A stretch of 64,000 nucleotides of DNA, from the NCBI RefSeq assembly GCF_033568475.1, contig NC_133121.1, positions 171,121,716-171,185,715 on the forward strand. Reading direction: 5' to 3'. This document shows, in pieces, positions 35,646 through 45,439 of this stretch. Origin of the DNA: Henckelia pumila (lineage: Eukaryota > Streptophyta > Magnoliopsida > Lamiales > Gesneriaceae). Both the position numbers and the translations under genes were made by a program. The stretch's first letter is position 1, and every line of letters starts with the position of its first letter. The notes beneath the pieces are model-generated. The model was not told the DNA's origin and ran no database searches. It was given only the letters and a program-made list of their open reading frames with translations.

Positions 35646-36785
35646 ATGCCTGCCAAGAGAGTCCGTTCATCAGGCCCTATTGTCCCTAGCTCCTCGTCCT
35701 CCGCTCAATTCTCCAACAAATTCGTCTCCTTGGAAGCCCAAGAAAGGTACGAGCATGCTCGACTACATCGAAATCTTATTGCTGAGCGTGGGATTACTTT
35801 GGATTGTAATGAATCTGTTGCCTTGGGGATTATTCAAAGGAAATGGTCTGTGTTTTTTCGAGCACCCGAACCTGCCATTATTCCGGTGGTTCGGGAATTT
35901 TACGCCAATGCCCCTTCCAGGGATGATTCGAAAGCTTTTGTTAGAGGCAAACTCGTATCATATGATGCCGAGACGTTGAATAGATTGTATGATACTCCTG
36001 CTGTAGATGATAGTCAATTAAGGCATTTTAAGGTTACTCCAGATTATTCTTTGATGTTAAGCGAGTTGTGTTACACGGGCGTCCATTGGCATGATCCTCT
36101 CCGTGTCACTCATTTTCCGGAGAGATTTCTGAAACTTGAGCCGGCGTTGTGGTATGCTTTCATTGCCCGACGATTTCTACCCGTGCTCCATACTGTTGAC
36201 GTGCAAGCAGATAGGGCTATACTAGTTTACGCTATCACGAAGAGATGGCCGGTTGATGTGGGCAACCTTATCCACGATTCCATTCAGTATTCCATGATGA
36301 ATCCGACGGTTGGTCTCTATTTTCCCCATACAATCACAGCCCTATGTCGCCAGGCGGGTGTGCCGATTAGTTCCGATGAGGAGTGGCTCCCACCTTTCAA
36401 GACCGTCGATGCGAAGCTTGCTATATCTAAACAAGAAAAGCGCAATTTAGAATTTTGTAGCGGTCAGCCTCAAGTGGGGAGTTCTTCTAGAAGTCGACCA
36501 ACACCTCAAGCATCTCCTCCTCGCCGCACTGCGCAAGACATGGCCATCGAGAGCTCAGCTTTTGATCACTATGCCATGAGTTATTTTCAGGCTACTTCCA
36601 CTCACTTACATAATGTGGAAGACATTATGCGCAGCATGGCGACGCAATTGGGACTTGATACTTCGGGCTTTCCAGCGGCTCCGCTTTACCCACCTCTATT
36701 CCCATTCCAGTCCACCGTACCACCTCCATATGCTCCGGTCGCCCCACAGGATCCCTCCATTCCCGACGAGGCAGACGACGACTAG
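35646..36785 (+). CDS. Athila third ORF: putative plant transposon protein domain
   Basis: About 380 aa from the ATG at 35646, which sits in a good context (CCACCATGCC); the frame is open further upstream to 35517 but there it overlaps the presumed untranslated leader. It begins MPAKRVRSSGP and a Ser-rich stretch. A conserved region follows with VREFYANAP, FVRGKLVSYDAETLNRLYDTP, LEPALWYAFIARRFLPVLH and GLYFPHTITALCRQAGVPI. This resembles the Pfam family called putative plant transposon protein (PF20167-like), recalled from memory. The tail is Pro-rich and acidic (PDEADDD). Athila elements carry an extra ORF here that is sometimes called envelope-like, but I see no convincing membrane span or signal peptide. 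Its role is unknown. Confidence 0.75.
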   Translation: MPAKRVRSSGPIVPSSSSSAQFSNKFVSLEAQERYEHARLHRNLIAERGITLDCNESVALGIIQRKWSVFFRAPEPAIIPVVREFYANAPSRDDSKAFVRGKLVSYDAETLNRLYDTPAVDDSQLRHFKVTPDYSLMLSELCYTGVHWHDPLRVTHFPERFLKLEPALWYAFIARRFLPVLHTVDVQADRAILVYAITKRWPVDVGNLIHDSIQYSMMNPTVGLYFPHTITALCRQAGVPISSDEEWLPPFKTVDAKLAISKQEKRNLEFCSGQPQVGSSSRSRPTPQASPPRRTAQDMAIESSAFDHYAMSYFQATSTHLHNVEDIMRSMATQLGLDTSGFPAAPLYPPLFPFQSTVPPPYAPVAPQDPSIPDEADDD

Positions 36786-38093
36786 TCACCAGGGGAGTTT
36801 CTTTTATGTTTTGTGCATTCTGTTTTCTGTTTTGCATTGCATGTGTTCTTTGTTTATTTGTTGTTCTTGTGTTTGTGTCTTTCTGAAGCATTGAGGGCAA
36901 TGCTTTTGATAAGTTTGGGGGGGTGTTTAGTTATTTAGTTATCATGTTTTTTGTCATTCTATTTGTGTTCATTATGTCGTAGTTGCATCCAGTTCGTAAA
37001 CATGGCATTTCATTTTGTTGCTTGTGTACTGAGTCATGATTGCCAATGATGATTAAGTTTTTGTTGAAAAAATGGATTTTTGAAAATTTTTTGCTCTTGA
37101 CTGGACATGAAAAACTGTAGGTTAAACCGTGAATATTTTATGCACTCATGTCAAACCAGTGGATTGTAGCGAAAGAATTGATAAAATTTCTGACTGTTTG
37201 ACCATTGCACGGCAATAGGTGGTTTTTTGATCTTGATTGTGTTTTTGATTTTCGATGATTTCTAGCACTACATTGATGATCTTGAGCGCACCAGTTTTTT
37301 TTGAAAAAAAAAATATATATATATATAAAAGAGTCAATTCCATCCGGGTCATAGACGAGGGGATTGATCTTTCAATCCTATCTTAGTTGTGACTAAGTTT
37401 GCGAAAAAAAAAAAAATCAATGGGATTGGATAAATTTTTTGAAAATTAACATCTCCATCCGGGTTGTGGTTTCGGAATTGAAATCGATGGCTAAGTTTGC
37501 GGATAAAATGGGGGTGTTTTCCTAAAAATAACCAAAATTTTTTTTTAAAAAAAATTACTAACAATTCCATCCGGGCTTGGAGAGTGATTGAAATCCTAAT
37601 TACTGTTCCATAGCTAAGTCTGCGGGTTCAATGGGATTGATGCTCCATCCGGGCTATAGACGAGGGGGTTGAAATTCTAATCCTATCAAGTTATAGCTAA
37701 GTTTGCGGGTAATAATGGGGCTTAACAATAGTCGGGTGCAAAATCCGGCGGTGCGTGTTTATTCTCAAGGGAAGTGTGCTTGTGCTAGAGGATTGTTGAG
37801 AGGAGGAGACACTTGAAGAGTGAAACTTACACTGATTTGTCATAGGCCGCTAAGCAGATTTGAGATGAATTCAGTCTAAGTTGCATGAAACTGGAATGAA
37901 ATTTCACACACACACGTTCACGTTAAATCGAAGATGTCTTATGAAAAGTTGAGAGCAATTCGGTGATTTTTGTTGGTATTTGAACTTCTCAGAGGCTTTG
38001 CACATTCATGACTTGTCCTCACTTATGTTTTTGTTTGCATGTTGTTTTTGCATGTCTTGCTCGAGGGCGAGCAAGGTTTAAGTTTGGGGGTGT
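36786..38093 (+). repeat. Athila 3' internal region with degenerate tandem repeats and polypurine tract
   Basis: From about 37330 to 37720 four imperfect units recur. Each begins TTCCATCCGGG or CTCCATCCGGG and ends near GCTAAGTTTGCGG, with homopolymer A/T runs in between. No coding. The polypurine tract is AGTTTGGGGGTGT at about 38081-38093, directly before the 3' LTR; a near-copy AAGTTTGGGGGGGTG lies near 36911, just after the third ORF. Confidence 0.65.
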
Positions 38094-39340
38094 TGATAAG
38101 TGTATTTAGTATGCATTATTTTATAGCATTTTGTGTTTAGTTTGCATGCATTTAAGTTATTTTTCGTTAGTTTTATTAGTGTTTTATGTTATGTGTTTGC
38201 ATTAGACTCACTTGGTTGAATTTTGTAGGAAATTAATCAAAATTTGGGATTTTTGTGCGTTAAAGCTCGCGCGCGCGCAGAAGAAGACTCCAGAGGCTGC
38301 CAAAGTAAAGCCGCGCGCGCGCGCGAGTTGAATGAGAATTCGCTGTTTTTTAACACTACGCGCGCGCGAGACGTCCTAGGCGCGCGCGCGCGTGTTCGCA
38401 TGACCTAAGTTTCGAGATTTTTAGTTTGAATTGGATTCCAATTGGCGCGGCCCTATAAATAGAATTTTTATGCCCTTTTTCCGGACTTTTGGATCTTTTG
38501 GGAGCACAGGCGGCGGCTAGGAGCGAGTTCTTCAGATTTTCTGCTATTCTAGTATTTTTATTTTATGTTTTTAATTTTGGATTATTGAATTATGTTTATT
38601 AGTGAGTAGTTTCTTTATTTCGATCAAGGCCACGTGATTGGGCCAGACAGTTTATGTAAAAACTTGATTTATTTATTTGAGATTTTCAGACTTAATTGAG
38701 TTTATTGATTATCAGATTTATCTTTGCCTTACAAATTTCTTGGCCAGTTATTTGTTTGCTTGTTAATCGATTCCAATTTGTACAGAGGGGGTTTCGAATT
38801 CGATCACTTTGGTTTTCAACATAGTGTAAAACTGACTAGAAATAGAATTCGGTTTCATTATGCGGTTTAGGTGTTTACTGAATTTTCACAGTGTTTATGC
38901 ATTTGGATTTGATTAGAATTATGAAATATTAATCCGTCAAATTTGAATAGGTTTGATTGTTCTAGAAATAGTCTTTCGAACAATTTAGGAAAATTCCCGT
39001 AAATTATAATTAAGTCTGATATCTTAGATAGATTGCTTGTTGTGTGAATTGTCTGGTACCTACGTGTGTCCTTGATCGAAGTTTTTCCCAAATTTTAAGT
39101 AATCCAAAATATTTCAGCTTTATTTTAATTAATTTGAGTTTTATTGCAATTTTAGTTATTAGTTTAAAAACCTGAAATCGCTCTTTTTAATTAGCCTAGA
39201 TTAAGTAGAAATAAATATATTTTGGTAATCATATTTTTACAGTCCCTGTGGGTTCGACATCTGGACCGTTGTCCACTTTATTATAATTTGACCTGGTTCG
39301 CTTGCCAGTAGAATTTTATTCATACCGAAATAGCCGGTCA
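38094..39340 (+). repeat. 3' LTR of the Athila element
   Basis: Matches the 5' LTR; differences include extra CG dinucleotides in the CG tract near 38312 and scattered transitions. Confidence 0.95.
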
Positions 39341-41153
39341 ACACACTTTTAAAATATTTGAGCTACAATAGCTCGTTCTTGAAATGTTCGAATACGAACC
39401 GAGCACCAATAAATTATATCGATTTTGGTTACAAAACCAAGCAGAAAACACTCGAAATAATCCATCTAAAAACTGATTATGCATTTGAAAAATCGTTTGA
39501 AAAGATTGCAAGTTGAGATAGTAAAAATAGTTTGGTTGAAGCATTTTATCAAACACTTTGTGTGTGACATTTTGGTACTTTAAAGAACATATAAAATGCT
39601 TCAACAAATCATCCAAAACAACAAGGATAAGTAAATGCGATAAGGTAAAGATGCAAGGATTTGTTTATGGATGTTCGGAGCTCAATCTCCTACGTCACCC
39701 CTTCTTCCTGCTCGGAAGGATCCACTAGAAGAATTTGAGCATTACAACGTCTTGTAATCACCCCACTCCAACTTTAGGACTTACCCACTGCCTAAATCGG
39801 AACTCCTAGATTCACTCTCGATTGTAGGTCGCAACCTCACAATCCGCATAATGTTTAACGTCTTTATACCAAGACTACAAACACAATCTTTAATGTCTTT
39901 GTGTGAAGACTCTCACTCAACTAATTTTTACAAATCATCTCTAATATGTGTGTAAGTGAGTTGGGTTTGGGTGCTGAAGAACTTGACTGGGAAAGCTCAA
40001 TAAATCTGTTGATGTGTTCTTCACACCTTGGGCTTGCTCTTGATATAGCTAATAATATGTTTTGATGCCCTTTCTTGATGTGAAAAAGCTCTAGCAAGCT
40101 GAATGTTCTTTTGGGTGTCCACTCTCTCCCTTCTTCAATCTCTAGATCTTGTATTTATAGCCTCCAATAATGATATATACGTTGGACATAATAATATGAA
40201 TGTTGGAAAAGGTTGTGTACTGTTTCTGACAACACAACGACCATATTTAAGATTCTGGACAGCTGCTGGTCAGTTGATATCTTCAAGTTGCTTGACATGC
40301 TCAGATCGTTTGATATCTTCAAGTTGGTCGGTTGAGAAGAGTTCCAACAGCTGATAGAATCAGGTGACAGTACCTCGGCTGATAAAGAAGCCATGTGACA
40401 TCATCTCGGCCGGTTGAGAGGCAAAGTGAGAGCATCTCGACTGATTGTGTAAATGATGTCTGTTCAGATGCCTGTAACTCTTTCTGTGTTGACATCTGGG
40501 CAAAGTAGTAAACATGAAAATTGTAGCTCTTTGTCTGTTCTTTCCAACGCCACCAGAATCACATAATTCGGAGTTTTTATGAGAATGTTATGCTCGAAAT
40601 ACCAGAGCTGCTCAAATCAGTCGAGGACAAAGTTTGTCGAGGATATGTTGATCAGTCGAGGTCTTGTAGATCTTGATGCGTTGATTTTTGGGCTCAGTGA
40701 TGAACATAAACATTGTAGCCCTTTGTTTTTTCTTTCCAACGCATCAAGAATAACTCCTTTTGGATTTCATATGAGAGAGATATGCTCAATCTATCAGACT
40801 ATGTACATCCTCGAGTTCTGTTATCAACCTATGCATAACCAGCAACTTCAACGTGATTTATTGTCTTCTTACGCTCCGATTCAGTCTCTGACTTGTGAAG
40901 ATGATTTGTAGATCATCTTCTTATATTTCCAATGCATACTGAATCATTACATTTGGATCAAGGAGCTGAGAGATATGGTTGAAACAATCAGCTGCGCCAA
41001 AAACTAAGTTGAGCTAAGATTGTATTCCGACAACTTAGAACTTCCAATTTGTCTTCTATCAGCTGCACACTTGGTAAATATGTTAGAAACACAATGACAA
41101 GTTTTGTTATCATCAAAATCAAGATTGCTTGCATTTTCGGACCCAACATTGAT

Positions 41154-41948
41154 TGTTTTAGAGTTGAAGGATTTGTACATCATGGCAAGAACAAAATTAG
41201 AAAAGAGTTTGTGAAAAAAAAACAAAATAAAAAAAGTGTAAAAAAAAAAAAGCAAATTAAGGGAAACTTTGAAATATTTAAAAAAATTCACCAAAATCAA
41301 CTATTATTTGGTGTTATTACTTAACATTAGTATATATATATTAAATTAAAAATTTTAAATACGGAATTTGTTTCTATGAATCTCCAAGTTATTGCTCGGA
41401 GCTGCAATCCAACACATGGTGGAAATAGACATGGAACCGCTCAATTTACCCTAAAGTTCGGGTGTTTTGGTGGAGAGTGCTACAACATTTCATCAATCAT
41501 CGTGTCCTAGGGATATGATGAAGTCTTGTTATTATAGTCGTGATTCTACTTGCCATGCAATATTCTGATGTCCCAAGTTGAAGTACACGGAAAATTTGGT
41601 CGCCCATTCAATTTTTTGAGCTCTACTCGAGGTAGATACCAAGTTAATTCATATCTATCGAACGGAAAATTTGGTCGCTCATTCAATTCTTCTTTTTGTC
41701 GTTTCTTCCCAACCTTTTATTGTTTGGAAGCAAATAAATTTTCTGTTCTCATTGTAGATTTTGAAATGAAAAACTTTGTAATTACTAATAAAATTACAAG
41801 TTTGCCGCCAAAAAAAATTAAAATTATTTAGGCAAAAACATTAGATTTTGTTAGCTCAAGAAACAAGAAATTGATTTGGCCCATTACCATTTTACACGAA
41901 TCAAATAAGGGGAAAAAATGATTGTTGGTTATTGTCTCAGGTAATTTT
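41154..41948. other. Intergenic DNA without a recognised gene
   Basis: AT-rich with a poly-A region near 41213-41260. A phrase GGAAAATTTGGTCGC is repeated near 41590 and 41663. Open frames here are short and lack domains. Confidence 0.5.
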
Positions 41949-41949
41949 T

Positions 41950-42598
41950 ATTAGGGATGACAACGGGGCGGGTCTGGGGAGGGTTTGGCTAAACCCGAGA
42001 CCCGCCCCGCCTCCATTTGGATTCGCCCCGCCCCGCCAATCTGGCGGGTCCAATCCGGGTTAGACCCGTTGGATCCGTCAAAAATTAAATATTTTTAAAT
42101 TTATTAAATTAAAAAGTTTAAAAATTAACAAAAATCAGTAAATTTATTTTCAATATATATTGATAATATTTAAGACAAAAAAAAAATTCTCACAAATTAA
42201 AATTTATCAACTTGTAATTAATTAACAATTATTAGCAAAAAAATATTATAATTATATATTTTTATACTAAAAATATCATAATAAATAAATTCATTTTAAT
42301 TCAATAATATTATACACTCAAATTATGGATAAAATATTAATTATTTAGTATAAAAATATAATTATATATAATTAATATTACATATCTTTTATATTTATAT
42401 ATATAAATGAATATTTTATATTTATATATATATATAGAAATTTTCAGCTGCCCAACCAATGCTGCCCAACTCGTCCCCGACAACTAAAACCCGGTACCGT
42501 GTTTTAGTGATACGAAAAATTTAAAAAAAAAACAACTAAAACCCGGTACCGGGTTTTAATGATCGGGGACGAGGTGGGCAGGAATGGTTGGACAGCTG

Positions 42599-42637
<39 letters not shown>

Positions 42638-42741
42638 ATATATATATACTACGGCGGGGCGGGTCCGGGGCGGGTTTGGCCAAACCCGAGACCCGCCCCG
42701 GACCCGCTTGTGGACCCGCTTAAGCGGGTCTAGACCCGCCC
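41950..42741. mobile_element. GC-rich-ended repeat (GCGGGTC family), truncated
   Basis: The left end reads TAGGGATGACAACGGGGCGG at 41951, followed by GGCTAAACCCGAGACCCGCC. A matching block GGCCAAACCCGAGACCCGCC recurs near 42676, followed by further GCGGGTC and GACCCGC units. The middle is very AT-rich and holds a (TA)n tract (42602-42650) and a small hairpin MITE. The right end stops where a gypsy LTR begins at 42742. Superfamily not assigned. Confidence 0.55.
42437..42604. mobile_element. Small hairpin MITE in TA repeats
   Basis: Arms TTTTCAGCTGCCCAACCA and the inverse of TTTTCAGCTGTCCAACCA continue inward through CTCGTCCCCGA and AAAACCCGGTACCG to a centre near 42520. It is flanked on both sides by TATATA, as expected for elements that target TA (Stowaway/mariner type). 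About 168 bp, no coding. Confidence 0.65.
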
Positions 42742-43860
42742 TGTGACGCCTAGAATTTCTTAATTTAAGTTTCATGCCTAAATTAGTCTTTAACATTTAT
42801 GATTTTAATTATTTTAATTCTTGTATTAATTGGCTAAATATTATATTTTTTTCTTTCCCGCGCATTAGAATTTATTATTTTTAACTTTTGCGACAATTAG
42901 CATTTTAATTCCCGGACTAGTAAAATAAAATTTAATATTTTAAGTTAGGATTTTTAAGCTTGTATTTTTATTTAGTGCGACTTAATTTGTAGTCTTAATT
43001 GTTAGTCTGGATTAGCACTTCTTTAAAATTGTGTAGCAATTTTTTCTAACACTCATACACACTCATATACCTATAGATACACCTATACTTACGCTTAGAC
43101 TCAAAGACTTAACCCTAGCCTTAACATTCACACTCAAATCTCACTCATTTCACACACACACATCACGCCCAAACACCCACACCCCTTTCACGACATTTCT
43201 CCCATTTTCTCACCAAGAAACCATCGGCACCTATCTCTTCACCTCCATAGCCACCGCAGCTCCTCCATCTTCCTTTTTTTCTCCGACGGAACATCCCTAG
43301 GCGAGCTGGTCGAAGCTGCATCATCTTCCTTGAGCTCATTTTCCAGCTCGAAATCAATTTGACCATCCGATCACACGTTCGGAGCCTCCGATCCTGATCG
43401 GAGCGTCCGAACCCTCCGTCCAAACTACCTCAGCCAACCACGTGTCTAGCTTCCAGAGGACGCCTGCCGAAAATAGTTCGGAGCCTCCGATCCACCTTCG
43501 GAGCGTTTGAAGCCCCCTCAGTGATGTCATCAATGACAAATTAATTCTGGACAGCTGTCCAAGCAAGATCGGAGCCTCCGATCTGATTTCGGAGCCTCCG
43601 AACTGATTTCGGAGCCTCCGAACTCATCATAGCATTTGTTCTATGGCATTGGCTCAGTTCTAGGTTCGGACCTTCCGAACCTCCTTCGGAGCATCTGATC
43701 CCTTCGATTCTTCGAAATCTTCTCGGTCATTCACGAGTGTTCTGGATCCATTCTCAGACTCCATTATTCTATCTAGAATTTTCTTAATCATGTTTTACTT
43801 AATCTAAACATAATCAATAATTCTGGATACGGATTACCAGAACGTGACTCCAAATGGTGA
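42742..43860. repeat. Gypsy LTR fragment with palindrome array
   Basis: Starts TGTGACGCCTAGAATTTC, a start typical of chromovirus LTRs. It contains a CA-rich leader-like part (43045-43200), then about nine copies of TTCGGA-nnn-TCCGAA-type palindromes between 43376 and 43705, and a GGATACGGATTACCAGA end-like stretch near 43835. No internal region follows, so it is a solo or truncated LTR. Small open frames on minus are translations of the array. Confidence 0.6.
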
Positions 43861-44943
43861 ATGAGGTCCTACAATGGTAATTAATCGGCAGTTAGCAATT
43901 GGGTTTATTGGCGACATGATGAGTCATTGAATTCAAAATTCATGAGTGTAAGTGTAATGACCGATCAATGTGAGTGCAAATATAGAAGATATTTTGATTT
44001 GGTTTATAAGATTACTTGCTTTTCTAGCTTGTTGAGGCCAAAAAAATGGGTTTTTTGAACTTTAGGAGGAACAATTTAAATTTATGGATAAAAATATAGC
44101 CTTGAATGTGGGGTTCATGGTTGGGGATTTTAAAAGACGTACTTATATCAATTGATGCATAAAATTTAATTAATAATCAAACAATAATTATATAAAATAA
44201 TTAATATAATGTCATTGCTAACATTTACTAATAATAAGTGAGTTTGTGGTAGAAGAATTTAGAACATATTGTGTTTTGACAAATCAATATATAAAGAATA
44301 ATAACTAATTAATGTAAATAATTAACTATATTGGTATGTGAACATAAAGTTATATTTAAAATACGTAAACTAATATATATTCTCTCAAGGTATTTCTATG
44401 GATCCAAATTGATATAGAAACTTGGACTCTTCACTTTCTTTATGTGAAGGAGAATAACATTAGAACTAGCTATTCAGCAATTAAATAGGGTGAATAAATA
44501 TCATAATTGAAATGAATTTATAAAAACGGTTAAAATTTTAAACACTGATATATTCCATGTTAATGTGACAATTAATTAAGATAAATATTTATTTTTAAAA
44601 TAAGACTAGTTAATAAAAATAATAAGTTAATTTCCTTAACGTGTAAACTTTATTTTAAAACCTTACTATATGTATAAGAGAACTGAAATTTAGAATAAAA
44701 TTAATATTATAAATCTTAATTTTATTTTACTAATAGATAAAATAAATTTATAAAGATATGTTTATTTATTATATCGTAAATTTTGTCACGTACAGATATC
44801 ACAGTGAATATAGGGAAATGGAAATAAATCAATTATATGTACAAAATTATTAGGAAATATTTTATACCTTATGTGTTGAGTTATTTTAGGATAGCTAATA
44901 TTTTGTCACTAAAGTTAGTCTTGCTAGTTGTATATATATATAT
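43861..44943. other. AT-rich intergenic DNA
   Basis: No gene, repeat family or RNA gene recognised over about 1.1 kb. Confidence 0.5.
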
Positions 44944-45378
44944 TGATAGGTTACACCTAAAAATTCAACTGGGCCTGAGCCCAATCATGAAGGTCCACTC
45001 CGAATATTTTTAAGGTCCAAGCTTATTTAAATATTATATATATTTAATTCAAGCAGGCCCTAAATTCTACAAAAGCCCATAAGAGGCTCAAGCCCACAAG
45101 GCTCTCCAAATATCTATAAATAGCTCAAGTCACCTCATTATTAAGGTACACACTTTCTTAAGCAATATATCGCTCTACTCTCGATTATTATTCCTTGAGT
45201 AATAACTGACTTGAGCGTCGGAGTGCCTTCGCCGGGAACCCTTCCGGCTCCTCTGATTTTGTTTTGTGACGTAGGAACAACCCACTGAAGATCTCCATCG
45301 AGAACATACAAGGACTTACTGATACTCCGGACTTTGCGGAAGCAACGTGTCACATACAAGTGATTTTTGGCTACATCA
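44944..45378 (+). repeat. 5' LTR of the Tat element
   Basis: TGATAGGTTACACC to GGCTACATCA. Contains a TATA box CTATAAATAG at 45114-45123. The minus-strand frame inside it is chance and recurs in the other LTR. Confidence 0.95.
45114..45123 (+). promoter_or_regulatory. TATA box in the Tat 5' LTR
   Basis: CTATAAATAG, about 265 bp before the end of the LTR; it would start transcription within the LTR. Confidence 0.7.
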
Positions 45379-45381
45379 GCT

Positions 45382-45399
45382 TGGCGCCGTCCGTGGGAA
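45382..45399 (+). other. Primer-binding site of the Tat element
   Basis: TTGGCGCCGTCCGTGGGA three bases after the LTR, in the position and form common in Tat elements. The priming tRNA is not assigned here. Confidence 0.7.
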
Positions 45400-45439
45400 A
45401 CTGTTCATTACGTCATTGAGAACACATATTACTTCAAAA

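Larger units (their letters stand above)
28454..39345 (+). mobile_element. Athila-type Ty3/gypsy retrotransposon, structurally complete
   Basis: LTRs are 28459-29703 and 38094-39340, TG...CA, about 1.25 kb, with ACACA duplicated at 28454-28458 and 39341-39345. The primer-binding site complements tRNA-Asp, as usual for Athila. Gag-pol is open over 1702 codons, a third ORF follows pol, and a G-rich polypurine tract precedes the 3' LTR. The two LTRs differ at about 15-20 positions by eye (near 1.4%), so the insertion is fairly recent but not the youngest here. It inserted 43 bp inside an older solo LTR. Confidence 0.95.
28411..41153. mobile_element. Solo LTR (likely copia) split by an Athila insertion
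   Basis: The LTR starts TGTTGGGGATCAGATG at 28416 and ends GGACCCAACA at 41148. TTGAT flanks it at 28411-28415 and 41149-41153. After removing the Athila element (28459-39340) and one ACACA copy, about 1.85 kb remain in two parts: 28416-28458 and 39346-41148. There is no internal coding or second LTR, so it is a solo LTR. The text around 39660-39850 resembles LTR sequence of large plant copia elements, which is my only basis for the superfamily. Orientation is not resolved. Short open frames inside are chance. Confidence 0.7.

Noticed and set aside
39346..41148. Host gene in the open frames after Athila
   Set aside because: The sequence belongs to a solo LTR defined by TTGAT duplications, and no frame has a domain.
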